64,000 nucleotides of DNA from Micromonospora tarensis. GTDB lineage: Bacteria > Actinomycetota > Actinomycetes > Mycobacteriales > Micromonosporaceae. A program made the position numbers and the translations under genes. The notes beneath the pieces are model-generated. The model saw only the letters and a program-made list of their open reading frames with translations. It ran no database searches and was not told where the DNA came from. The DNA lies in NCBI RefSeq assembly GCF_016803395.1, contig NZ_JAEVHL010000008.1, positions 23,333 through 87,332 of the forward strand. Direction: 5' to 3'. Numbering within the stretch: the stretch's first letter is position 1; each line of letters opens with the position of its first letter. This document shows, piece by piece, positions 18,100 through 28,111 of the stretch.

Positions 18100-18927
18100 T
18101 CAACCCTTCGTGGAACCGGCGGCGACACCGTCGGCGATTTGGCGCTGGAGGAACAGGTAGACCAACAGGACGGGTATCGCGGCGATCAGCACCCCGGAGG
18201 CGAAGGTCGGGATGTTGTCGGAGTACTGCCCGCGTAGCGAGGTCACGCCGATCATGAGCGTGCGGTTCTCGGCCGAGGGCATCATCACCAGCGCCATGAG
18301 GACGTCGTTCCAGCAGAACAGGAGGTCGAGGATGCCGACCGAGAGCAACGCCGGGGTGCCCAGCGGCAGCATGATCCGCCGGTACACGCCGTAGACGGTG
18401 TTGCCGTCGATCCGCGCGGCGTCGATGATCTCCGGCGGAATGCCCCGGTAGTAACTCGTCATGAGAAAGACGGTGAAGGGCAGGAACTGGGCCACGTAGA
18501 CGAGGATCAGCCCGGGGTACGTGTCGATGAGCGCGGTGTCGGCCATGATCCGGGCGAGCGGCACCATGATCACCTGAAACGGGATGAAGAGCCCCGCCAG
18601 GCAGCCCAGGAACAGCGCCGACGAGCCACGGAACCGCAGCTGACTCAGGGCGAAGCCGGCCATCGACCCGAGCAGCAGGAGCAGCAGCACCGACACCGTC
18701 ACCACGACGAACGAGTTGACGAAGTAACGGCCCATGCCGACGCTGTTCCACGCCGTGCTGATGTTCTCCCAGCGCAGCGCGTCGGTCACTGAGAACCGGT
18801 CGAGGATGTAGTCACGCCGCGTCTTCATCGCGACGTTGGCGGTGAACAGCAGCGGGTAGATCGTCGCCAGCGCGAGCAGTGACATGGGGATGGCGACCAA
18901 CCACCATCCCAGACGGACCCGGGACAT
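18100..18927 (-). CDS. Carbohydrate ABC transporter permease (MalG family)
   Basis: 275 residues, six predicted membrane helices, and the EAA loop IPPEIIDAARIDGNT...RRIMLPL that docks on an ATPase. ATG 18927 has an excellent GGAAGGAGGACTG upstream and overlaps the inferred stop of the MalF gene as TGATG. It pairs with that gene and the solute-binding lipoprotein. No ATPase gene of this class is present nearby. Confidence 0.9.
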   Translation of the reverse strand: MSRVRLGWWLVAIPMSLLALATIYPLLFTANVAMKTRRDYILDRFSVTDALRWENISTAWNSVGMGRYFVNSFVVVTVSVLLLLLLGSMAGFALSQLRFRGSSALFLGCLAGLFIPFQVIMVPLARIMADTALIDTYPGLILVYVAQFLPFTVFLMTSYYRGIPPEIIDAARIDGNTVYGVYRRIMLPLGTPALLSVGILDLLFCWNDVLMALVMMPSAENRTLMIGVTSLRGQYSDNIPTFASGVLIAAIPVLLVYLFLQRQIADGVAAGSTKG

Positions 18928-19902
18928 CAGTCCTCCTTCCCCGCGCGTCCAGCAGTTTGACCTGCAACAGCCCGACCACCAGCATGATGACGAAGAGGAT
19001 CGTCGATGCGGCCGACGCGAGCGCCGGCCGGTTCATCTGGCCCTGCTGGATCCAGATGTAGTACTCCGGCAGGTACGTCGAGCCCTCCGGGCCGCCGGTG
19101 GTCATGACGTAGAGCAGCCCGAACATCGACGTCAACATCCCGATCATCGTGGTCACGAAGACGAACTGGATGGTGCGCGACAGGCTCGGGATGATCACGT
19201 GCCGGATGACCTGGCGTAGTGACGCGCCATCCATTCGGGCGGCGTCCAGCAGCGCGGCGTCCAGCGTGGCGAAGCCGGCGAGGAACACCACCAGGGACAT
19301 TCCGAAGGTGGCCCAGATGTGCACGCCCGCCACGATGACCATCGCAAGATCCGGGTCTCCGAGCCAGTCCACCGGGCTGACCCCGAAGGAACCGAGGGTG
19401 GCGTTGAGCGGGCCGTCGAAGGCGAGCAGCAGGTTGAAGATCGCGCCGACGATGACCGGCGAGAGCACTGCCGGGAAGAAGTAGACGCTGCGGTAGAAGC
19501 GGTGCCCGGGCACCTTGAGGTAGATGAACGTCGCGAGCAGGCCGGGGATCGCCACCGCCACCGGAAGCAGCAGGACCAGCAGCCCGACGTTGCTCAGCGC
19601 GGTCCGGAACAGCGGGTCGTCGAAGAGCTCGCGGTAGTTGCCGAAGCCGACCGCCGTCCCGTTCTGCGCGCCGTCGCCGGTGAAGGAGAAGTTCACGCCG
19701 AGGATCAGCGGATAGAGGCGCATCAGGACGATGATCAGGACTGCCGGGGCGACCAGGACGTAGGGGGCGAAACGTTCGGATCCCCGGCTGCCGCGGCCGC
19801 GTTGGGGACGTACGCCACCCCGACGGGCGGCGGGGGTGACCGCCCCGCCGCCCGTCCGGCCGGAGCCAGACGGGCCGACGATTGCGTGTTTCCGATCGGC
19901 AC
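18927..19902 (-). CDS. Carbohydrate ABC transporter permease (MalF family), frameshifts near both ends
   Basis: The core (MRLYPLILGVNFSFTG onward) has six membrane helices and the EAA loop LDAALLDAARMDGASLRQ. As read, the open frame runs 19723 to 18812, lacks the first helix start codon and runs 115 bases into malG. The natural start is GTG 19902 (MPIGNTQSS), four bases after the binding-protein stop, and the frame must shift near 19820-19845 to reach RGSERFAPYVLVAPAVL. At the 3' end GCGCGGGGAAGG lacks a G; restoring it gives DARGKED followed by TGA overlapping the malG ATG. Adding both bases gives 326 codons. Forms the transport channel with MalG. Confidence 0.8.
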
Positions 19903-19906
19903 GAGG

Positions 19907-21169
19907 TCAGCCCGCCTGGTCGGAAGCGGCCAACTGCTTCACCACCTCGTCGACGGTGATCGAGCCGCTGAGCAGCTGCTGGGACAGCCTGCCCATCAGG
20001 TCGATCGTCTTCGACGACAGCGCCACGTGCAGCGCCGGCTTGCCGCTCTTCAGCTCACCGACGATCGTGGAGACGGCCGGGCCGCCCTGCGACACGTCGA
20101 TAGTGGTGTCGGCGGCGATCGCGCCGGCGTCGGCGTAGAAGGCCTTCAACGCGTCAGCCGAGGTCAGGGAGCGCACCAGGTCGGCGGCCACCTTCGGGTC
20201 CTTGGTCCACTTGGCGACCGCGTAACCGATGCCACCGTCGTACGGCATGCTCGGGGTGGTGCCGGCGGTGACGACCGGCGCCTTCATCACGCCGAGCTGC
20301 TCCGGGGTGAGGAACTCGTTGAAGTCCTTCCAGTGCCCGACGTCCGACATCAGACCCATGACGTGGGCGGCCTTGCCGGACTGGAAGTACGCGAAGGAGT
20401 CGTTGAACATCGCTGTCGAGTTGGCCCCGTCGCTGTTCATCTTCTTGTCACCGGCCTCCTTCCAGGTCTGGAAGAGCCGCTTGACGTTCGCCGAGTTCCA
20501 GTCGCGCTTGCCGGCGATCCAGGCGTCGTACTCCTGCGGGGTGAGCGTGGTCGATCCGAGGCTGGAGATCCAGAACTGGATGCCGACGCCCTCCTTGTTG
20601 CCGAGGGCGAAGCACTTCGCACCGGCCTTGGCGATGGCGGCGCAGTCGGCGACGAACTTGTCCCAGGTGGCGGCCGGGGTCGCCGGGTCGAGGCCGGCCT
20701 TCCGGTAGACCTCCTTGTTGTAGTAGATGGGGTAGCCCTGCAGCGTCACCGGCCCGGCGTAGACCTTGCCGTCCTTGGTGAACGCCTCCCAGCCGGCCAG
20801 CCGCTGCTTGTCCTCGGCCACGTAGTCGGTGATCGGCACCAGCGCGTCCACCCGGTCGCGGATCTGGCCACCGCCGTTGAAGAGCATGACGTCCGGACCC
20901 TTGCCGGCCTGGATCGCCGCCCCGAGCAGCGTGTAGTACTGGTCGAAGGGTTGCGCGACGAACTCGACAGTGACATCCGGGTGCTTCTTCTTAAAGTCGG
21001 CCTTGGCCTTGTCCAGATAGGATTTGGCGAACGCCTCACCGGACTTCCAGTCCCACACCACCAGCTTGCTGTCCGAGCTGGTGGCCTTACCCGAATCGCT
21101 AGCACTTCCACAACCGGCCAAGGCCAGGCCCACAACGAGGACGGCCGACCACATAGCTCGCTGTCTCAT
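19907..21169 (-). CDS. Carbohydrate ABC transporter solute-binding lipoprotein (family 1)
   Basis: 420 residues beginning MRQRAMWSAVL with lipobox LAGC, so exported and lipid-anchored. The two-lobed family 1 fold is recognisable: VVWDWKSGEAFAKSY, a PDVMLFNGG strand and KDPKVAADLVRSL near the C-terminus. It binds an oligosaccharide or sugar acid for MalF/MalG. ATG 21169 has TGAGGTGA at good spacing. First gene of the catabolic operon, divergent from the GntR regulator. Confidence 0.9.
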   Translation of the reverse strand: MRQRAMWSAVLVVGLALAGCGSASDSGKATSSDSKLVVWDWKSGEAFAKSYLDKAKADFKKKHPDVTVEFVAQPFDQYYTLLGAAIQAGKGPDVMLFNGGGQIRDRVDALVPITDYVAEDKQRLAGWEAFTKDGKVYAGPVTLQGYPIYYNKEVYRKAGLDPATPAATWDKFVADCAAIAKAGAKCFALGNKEGVGIQFWISSLGSTTLTPQEYDAWIAGKRDWNSANVKRLFQTWKEAGDKKMNSDGANSTAMFNDSFAYFQSGKAAHVMGLMSDVGHWKDFNEFLTPEQLGVMKAPVVTAGTTPSMPYDGGIGYAVAKWTKDPKVAADLVRSLTSADALKAFYADAGAIAADTTIDVSQGGPAVSTIVGELKSGKPALHVALSSKTIDLMGRLSQQLLSGSITVDEVVKQLAASDQAG

Positions 21170-21221
21170 CAGTTGTCACCTCAGAAAGGGGGGTGGCCGG
21201 CGGGTGTCCCGCGAGCCAATG

Positions 21222-21261
21222 TTGACCGGAAGGTAACTCGTATGACGTGTGACGTCAATAC
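21222..21261. promoter_or_regulatory. Divergent promoter/operator for the catabolic operon and its GntR regulator
   Basis: TGACG-n5-CGTCA (21243-21257) contains the 8-bp palindrome TGACGTCA. On the minus strand TTGACG (21258-21253) and TACCTT (21235-21230) are 17 bases apart and read toward the binding-protein gene, so the palindrome covers the -35. A FadR-type regulator encoded next door is the natural candidate to bind here. Confidence 0.45.
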
Positions 21262-21315
21262 TCGGCCGTACACTGAGCCAGACGTCGTGCCACGGCGAGC
21301 CTTTCGGAGGGGGAC

Positions 21316-22086
21316 ATGACGCCATCCCAGGAGACGGCCCTGAACAGCCCGGTGACCCCGGCATGGGTGCGTCGGCCGACCAACCTCGCCAGGGCGGTCA
21401 CCGCGGAACTGGTGGAGCGCATCGTCCGCGGCGTACACCCGTCCGGGACGCCCCTACCGCCCGAGCCGATCCTCTGCGAGACCTTCTCGGTGAGCCGGAC
21501 CGTGGTCCGGGAGGCAGTGAAGATCCTTCAGGAGAAGGGGCTGGTCCAGGTCCGTCAGGGTGCCGGCACCATGGTCACCCCGCCGTCGCACTGGGACATG
21601 CTCGACGAACTCGTCCTCGCGGCCACCATCGCCATGGACGACAGCCTCGCCATCCTCGACGATCTCGTCGTCACGCGACGGGTGCTGGAGTCCGACATGG
21701 CGAACGTCGCCGCCCGGCAGGCCGACCCGGAGACCATCGAGCGGCTGGCGGCGATGGTGGACCGGATGGACGAGCTGGTCGACGACCACGTCACCTACCA
21801 CGATCACGACCGGGCCTTTCACGACGCGATCATGCAGGCGTCCGGGAACCGCATCGCCCGCGGCGTGGTACGCGCCCTGGAGAGCCAGGTGATCAACACC
21901 GCCCGCTACATGGGCCGCACCGAACGCGCGTTGTGCGTGGCGTCGAACCAGGGTCACCGGCGCATCTACGAGCGGATCGCCGCCCACGACTCCGACGGTG
22001 CCGCCCAGGCGATGTTCACCCACATCACCGAGGCCTGGCTGGTGCGCCGCAGCGGCTCGGACAACCCGGTCCGCCTGCGACGCTGA
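21316..22086 (+). CDS. FadR-subfamily GntR transcriptional regulator
   Basis: 256 residues. Residues about 15-75 are a winged helix-turn-helix (ELVERIVRG, PLPPEPILCETFSVSRTVVREAVKILQEKGLVQVRQGAGT). The C-terminal FCD domain shows the metal/ligand residues in DHDRAFHDAIMQASGN and later TRxxALC.. QGHRRIYERI. ATG 21316 follows GGAGGGGG. It is divergent from the catabolic operon, so it most likely represses it and is released by a sugar acid; autoregulation through the shared region is expected. The effector is unknown. Confidence 0.9.
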   Translation: MTPSQETALNSPVTPAWVRRPTNLARAVTAELVERIVRGVHPSGTPLPPEPILCETFSVSRTVVREAVKILQEKGLVQVRQGAGTMVTPPSHWDMLDELVLAATIAMDDSLAILDDLVVTRRVLESDMANVAARQADPETIERLAAMVDRMDELVDDHVTYHDHDRAFHDAIMQASGNRIARGVVRALESQVINTARYMGRTERALCVASNQGHRRIYERIAAHDSDGAAQAMFTHITEAWLVRRSGSDNPVRLRR

Positions 22087-22104
22087 CCGTCGGCGCAGAC
22101 CACG

Positions 22105-22139
22105 CGGCGCCCACCCCCGGAGCACGGGAGCGGGCGCCG
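22105..22139 (+). terminator. Hairpin after the GntR gene
   Basis: CGGCGCCC (22105-22112) pairs with GGGCGCCG (22132-22139), with additional CCCCG/CGGG pairing inside. It lies between two converging stops (22086 and 22159). Confidence 0.55.
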
Positions 22140-22158
22140 ACACTGTGGTCGACCAGCA

Positions 22159-23547
22159 TCAGGAGAACTGGGCGAAGAACCTCCAGATCTCGCCCTTGGT
22201 CCAGGTCGTGATGCCACTCTCGGCATAGGTGCCGTCCACCGGGCCGGGCATGTGCCCGTTGTCGTACGCCGCCCACTGCACCGGGTACCCGGACCGGCAG
22301 CCCGAGTAGGTGGTGGTGATGTGCGTACGGCTGCCGCCCGCCGGCTCGGGCGGGTTCTGGGCGGCGCAACCGTTGTTCCGGACGAACGTGTCCCGCAGCG
22401 CCCTACCCTGGGAGATGCTCAGCACGTTGTCCGAGATGCCGTGCAACCCGAAGTACGCGATGGGCTGGGTACCGCCGCTGCACCCGCTGATCTGCCCGCC
22501 GGAGATGACCGCGACGGCCCGGAAGACGGTGGCCCGGGCACAGGCGATGGCGTAGCTCATGCCACCACCCCAGCTGAAGCCGAGGGCGAACCGCTGCCTC
22601 GGGTTGACGCAGAGGCTGCTCTCGATCCGGCTGATCATGTCGTCGACGAAGACGATGTCCTCACCGCCGGAGTTGCCCCAGCCGTTGCCGAACCCCTGCG
22701 GCGCGACCAGGATCGCGCTGTTGTTCGACTGCTCCTGCTGGCCGTAGTAGGACCACGGGGTCCCGCTGGTGCCACCGGAGGAGACATCCTGCATGGTGCC
22801 GCCCCGCCAGTGGAACGCGAAGATCAACCGGTAGGGGTTGCTGTTGTTGTAGTTGGCCGGCACCCGCAGGATGAACGTACGGCTCTTGCCGTTGCTCTGG
22901 ATCGTGTGCGTGCCGCTGGCGAGCGTCGGCGCCTTGCCGCACCCGCTGCCACCCGACGGTGGAGGGGTGGTGCCGCCGTCGGTGGCGACGAGTTGCCACT
23001 GCTGGTTGGTGCCGTTCCAGTCGGAGTACTGCACGATGTTGCCGCCGTCGGCGGTGGAGGCGCCCTGCACCTCCACCGCCTTGGAGCTGTTGCGGTTGAT
23101 CAGCCGGACGTAGCCGCCGTCCGAGTCGGCCAGCCGGAACTGCTGGTTCGTCCCGTTGAGGTCGGACCACTGCACGATGGCACCGCCGTCGGCGGTGGAG
23201 AAGTTGCTGACGTCGAGCACCTTGCCGGAGTGCCGGGACTTCAGCCGGTAGAAGCCACCTCCGGAGTCGACGAACTGCCACTGCTGGTTGGCGCCGTTGT
23301 TGCGCGTCCACTGGCTGATCCGGGCGCCGTCGTTGGTGGCCGAGGCGTACAGGTCCAACGCCTTGCCGCTGTTGCGGTTCACCAGGACGTACCAGGCGTT
23401 GGTGTCCACTGTCGCCGCCGCCGCTGGCGCCGCGTTGACCGCGACGAGTGTGCCGGCCGCCATCACCGCCGCTGCCGCCGCGGCCAACCCGGTCCGCCAG
23501 CGACGTCTCTGCCGAGAGGCGGGACGAGCCGCACCGATGGTCTTCAT
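22159..23547 (-). CDS. Secreted ricin-domain feruloyl esterase/PHB-depolymerase-like esterase
   Basis: 462 residues. A twin-arginine-like charged start (RQRRRWRTG) and hydrophobic segment form a signal peptide ending APAAAAT. Residues about 47-190 are a ricin trefoil with NQQW, NQQF and NQQW repeats; a TPPPSGG linker leads to an alpha/beta-hydrolase of the CE1/LpqC group with nucleophile elbow GFSWGGG and catalytic His in YDNGHMPG. Known relatives release ferulic or acetyl groups from xylan or hydrolyse polyesters. ATG 23547 has AAGGAG upstream. The ricin module is nearly the same as the one ending the adjacent xylanase, supporting a joint role on xylan. Confidence 0.85.
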   Translation of the reverse strand: MKTIGAARPASRQRRRWRTGLAAAAAAVMAAGTLVAVNAAPAAAATVDTNAWYVLVNRNSGKALDLYASATNDGARISQWTRNNGANQQWQFVDSGGGFYRLKSRHSGKVLDVSNFSTADGGAIVQWSDLNGTNQQFRLADSDGGYVRLINRNSSKAVEVQGASTADGGNIVQYSDWNGTNQQWQLVATDGGTTPPPSGGSGCGKAPTLASGTHTIQSNGKSRTFILRVPANYNNSNPYRLIFAFHWRGGTMQDVSSGGTSGTPWSYYGQQEQSNNSAILVAPQGFGNGWGNSGGEDIVFVDDMISRIESSLCVNPRQRFALGFSWGGGMSYAIACARATVFRAVAVISGGQISGCSGGTQPIAYFGLHGISDNVLSISQGRALRDTFVRNNGCAAQNPPEPAGGSRTHITTTYSGCRSGYPVQWAAYDNGHMPGPVDGTYAESGITTWTKGEIWRFFAQFS

Positions 23548-23700
23548 GAAGCACTCCTTCGATCGGGGTCACCCACGAGCAGAGGTCCGAGGGTGCCCGG
23601 CGGGCGTGCCGACCACGGTGGTGGCGTCAGCACGTGGGGGTGTGGTGCGGCGGGACGACGTCAATTCGAGGAGAGGGGTAGGTCGCGCTCGACGATGGGC

Positions 23701-23719
23701 GCCCGCCCGATGGGCGGGC
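23701..23719 (-). terminator. Hairpin after the xylanase gene
   Basis: GCCCGCCC and GGGCGGGC form an 8-bp stem with a GAT loop, 28 bases after the xylanase stop and 150 bases before the esterase start. No U-tract follows, so termination may be partial. Confidence 0.5.
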
Positions 23720-23746
23720 CGCCATCCGCACCGACCAGACCCCTGA

Positions 23747-25468
<1,722 letters not shown>

Positions 25469-25510
25469 TCACAAACGGCCTCGGGGGCGGGCCGCCCGGG
25501 GCTCCCCCGG

Positions 25511-25546
25511 TGGTGCCGGGGCCGTGCCCGCACGGCCCCGGCACCA
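25511..25546 (-). terminator. 17-bp perfect hairpin after the GH43 gene
   Basis: Arms 25511-25527 and 25530-25546 are perfect complements around CC, starting four bases after the GH43 stop at 25551. Confidence 0.75.
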
Positions 25547-25550
25547 CGCG

Positions 25551-27401
25551 TCACTGGAACGACGCGTCGTCGACGAGCAGGCTGTCGGTGCCCTCCGCCG
25601 TCTCGACGTAGAAGGCGGCGCTGGACAGCGTGCCGCTCCACGAGACGGTCGCCGTGCCGGTGAGCTGGGTCCAGCCGTTGGCGTTGACCCCCGCCGCGGG
25701 GGTCAGTTGGAGGTAGCTGGTGGTGCCGTTCGCGGTGAGCGACAGTGTCGCCTTCGCCGACGGCGTGCCGCTCTGCGCGCGTACCCAGACGCTCGTGGTA
25801 TAGCTCTTGCCGTTGGTGAGCTTCGAGGTCACGTCCTGGCTGGGGCCGTTCCACGCCGCGGTGCGCCCGGTGATCGACAGCGACCCGCCGCCGCCGTGCG
25901 CGACGCTGGTGTTGCGGGAGAGCGTTCCGCTGCCGTGCAGACCCCAACCCGTCGTGCCGTTCTCCACGTCGCCGTTGCTGAGCACGTTGCCGCCGCTGCC
26001 GGTGCCGCCGCTGAACTGCCACCAGTTGATGTTGAACAGGTTGCCGCTGCCGCCGGCGAAGCGCAGGTACAGGTCATGGGTGCCGGTCGCACCGCTGACC
26101 GCGCAGGTGGTGGTGGTCCAGGTCTGCCAACCGCCGGTGCCGCCCACGGCGCACGTCCCGACGACCGGGCCGCTGGCGCTGTCGAGGCGCACCTCGATCC
26201 GGCCCCCGCTGGTGGCCGAGGCGACCCGGGCGCTGAAGGACGTCGCACCGGCACCGAACCCGACACCCTTGACCTTGATGTGGTCGCCGTTCTCGATCCA
26301 GCCGACGTTCATCCCGCCCTCGCTGGACACCTCGGTCTCGATACCCGAGCCCCAGGCGATCGTCTCGGCCTCCTGCCGCACGTACGGGTTCAGGGTGCCG
26401 CTCTGCGGCGCGCCGGTGCTGGTCATGTTGATCGTCGGGATCGTGCCGTTGGAGTTGTAGGTGAACTTCTCCACCGCGACCGACCGGGTGTAACCACTAC
26501 CGCCGGGCAACGCTCCGTTGTGGTAGAAGAAGTACGACCCACCCTGGAAATCGATCACGCCGGCGTGGTTGGTGAAGCTCGCCCCCTGCCGCGGCATGAT
26601 CGTGCCCCGGTACGTCCACGGGCCGGTCGGACCGGTGGCGGTCGAGTACGCGATGAACTCCGAGCAGCACTCCGCCGCGAACACGTTGTAGTACAACCCG
26701 TTGCGCTTGAACACCCACGGACCCTCCTCGTAGAGGGTGGGACGGCTCGCGTTGCCGTTACGGGTGCCGAAGCCCGCCGTGGTCAGCTGAATACGCGTCG
26801 CGCTGCCCGAATAGGAGATCATGTCCGCGTTCAACTTCACGTACCACAACCCGGGGTTGCCCCAGTAGAGGTAGGCCTGCCCGTCGTCGTCGATGAAGAC
26901 CGTCGGGTCGATCTCGTTGTTGCCGACCAGGGGCCGGCCGATGGCGTCCCGGAACGGGCCGGTCGGGCTGTCGCCCACCGCCACCCCGATGACCATCTGC
27001 CCATTCGAGCGCTGGCGTACCGGCACGTACCAGTAGAACTTGCCGTTGCGGGCGATGACCTGGCCCGCCCACGCGTTGGCGTCCGCCCAGGAGAATGTCG
27101 CCAGGCTCAGCGGCGAGCCGTGGTCGGTCCAGTTGACCATGTCGGCCGACGACCAGACCCGCCATTCCTTCATCGTGAAATACGTCGAGCCGTCCTCGTC
27201 ATGGCCGGTGTAGAGGTACACCCGGCCGTTGTGCACCAACGGCGCCGGGTCGGCGGTGTAGATGTGCTGGACGATCGGGTTGTCCGCCTTGGCGGGCGTG
27301 GCCGGCAGCAGCGCGAGGCCGCAGACGAGGCTGGCCAGCCAGGCGACGGCGCGCCGGGCCCGGCCGTTGGTCCGGGTTGTGGTTCTCTCGTTCACCTTCA
27401 C
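25551..27401 (-). CDS. Secreted GH43 arabinofuranosidase/xylosidase with CBM6 and second carbohydrate-binding domain
   Basis: 616 residues from GTG 27401 (GGGAG five bases upstream). Signal peptide ends ATPAKAD. The GH43 propeller shows the general base Asp in DPAPLVHNG, the pKa-modulating Asp in EIDPTVFID and the acid Glu in EEGPWVF. A CBM6 (about 330-470, EAETIAWGSG to WWQFSGG) follows, then a CBM4/22-like beta-sandwich ending DDASFQ. Known relatives remove arabinose from arabinoxylan. It is divergent from the GH127 gene across a 710-bp control region with LacI-type palindromes. A longer upstream frame is not supported. Confidence 0.9.
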   Translation of the reverse strand: MKVNERTTTRTNGRARRAVAWLASLVCGLALLPATPAKADNPIVQHIYTADPAPLVHNGRVYLYTGHDEDGSTYFTMKEWRVWSSADMVNWTDHGSPLSLATFSWADANAWAGQVIARNGKFYWYVPVRQRSNGQMVIGVAVGDSPTGPFRDAIGRPLVGNNEIDPTVFIDDDGQAYLYWGNPGLWYVKLNADMISYSGSATRIQLTTAGFGTRNGNASRPTLYEEGPWVFKRNGLYYNVFAAECCSEFIAYSTATGPTGPWTYRGTIMPRQGASFTNHAGVIDFQGGSYFFYHNGALPGGSGYTRSVAVEKFTYNSNGTIPTINMTSTGAPQSGTLNPYVRQEAETIAWGSGIETEVSSEGGMNVGWIENGDHIKVKGVGFGAGATSFSARVASATSGGRIEVRLDSASGPVVGTCAVGGTGGWQTWTTTTCAVSGATGTHDLYLRFAGGSGNLFNINWWQFSGGTGSGGNVLSNGDVENGTTGWGLHGSGTLSRNTSVAHGGGGSLSITGRTAAWNGPSQDVTSKLTNGKSYTTSVWVRAQSGTPSAKATLSLTANGTTSYLQLTPAAGVNANGWTQLTGTATVSWSGTLSSAAFYVETAEGTDSLLVDDASFQ

Positions 27402-27517
27402 GGTTGCTCCCACAGAGAGTGCGCGATGCGCGGGATCTGGGTCGATGAGCCACCGCTGCCGGACTGTTGATCGAGCGGGCGTCACGGGCCCACGCCGAGC
27501 ACCACGACCGGCGGCCG

Positions 27518-27531
27518 TGTTAGCGCTAACA
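27518..27531. promoter_or_regulatory. Perfect LacI-type operator TGTTAGCGCTAACA
   Basis: A perfect 14-bp palindrome with the central CG typical of LacI-family operators, 117 bases upstream of the GH43 start. It is the best-conserved of the related sites here. The rest of the 27402-28111 gap shows no gene. Confidence 0.65.
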
Positions 27532-27876
27532 GATTGCGGTTGAGTCGTCCCCTCCCGTGTCTGACCTGGATTTTCGAGTGGTGCGAGATGCCCGTCGTAA
27601 CCACTTCGCAGCATTGCGGTATTGACGTTGACATCCACGATTTACGATGCACCGTACTGAGCGGCAGGGCGGGCGTCAACGGCGGACCGAACGCCCGTCC
27701 CCGTCGATCTCGGTGACCCCCTGTCACCGCCCCAGGCCCCGGCGACACCGATCCGGAGCGTCCGCGATCCATCTCGGACGGCAGCGGCCGGGGTGTCGCG
27801 GCGCGACGCCGCCGGAAGAACCGCGGGAGAGCCCGGCGCGGCATCCGGGGGTTGCGGGCATGTTAACGACGAACTA

Positions 27877-27898
27877 TGTTAGCGATCACATCGATGTG
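27877..27898. promoter_or_regulatory. Second LacI-type operator fused to palindrome CACATCGATGTG
   Basis: TGTTAGCGATCACA (27877-27890) matches the perfect operator at 12 of 14 positions and overlaps the perfect palindrome CACATCGATGTG (27887-27898). A half-site-like TGTTAACG precedes at 27861. It lies about 215 bases before the GH127 start and 360 bases from the GH43-proximal site, a spacing compatible with looping. Confidence 0.5.
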
Positions 27899-28111
27899 CC
27901 GCGATAGGCGTCTGGGGTGGGCACCCGGCGTCCACGCAGGCAGCTTTCCGCCACCACCAACCTCGACCCACGGCGCCCTTCCGTCGCCAGGAGCGGGGCG
28001 GCAGCTTCGTGGCTCCCGCCACCGACCTGACGGGGCACCACCTGGGAGCTGACCAGGCAACACCCGCACGCCATCTTCCGCACCACCCGTCACCGTCCCT
28101 TGGAGGTTCCC

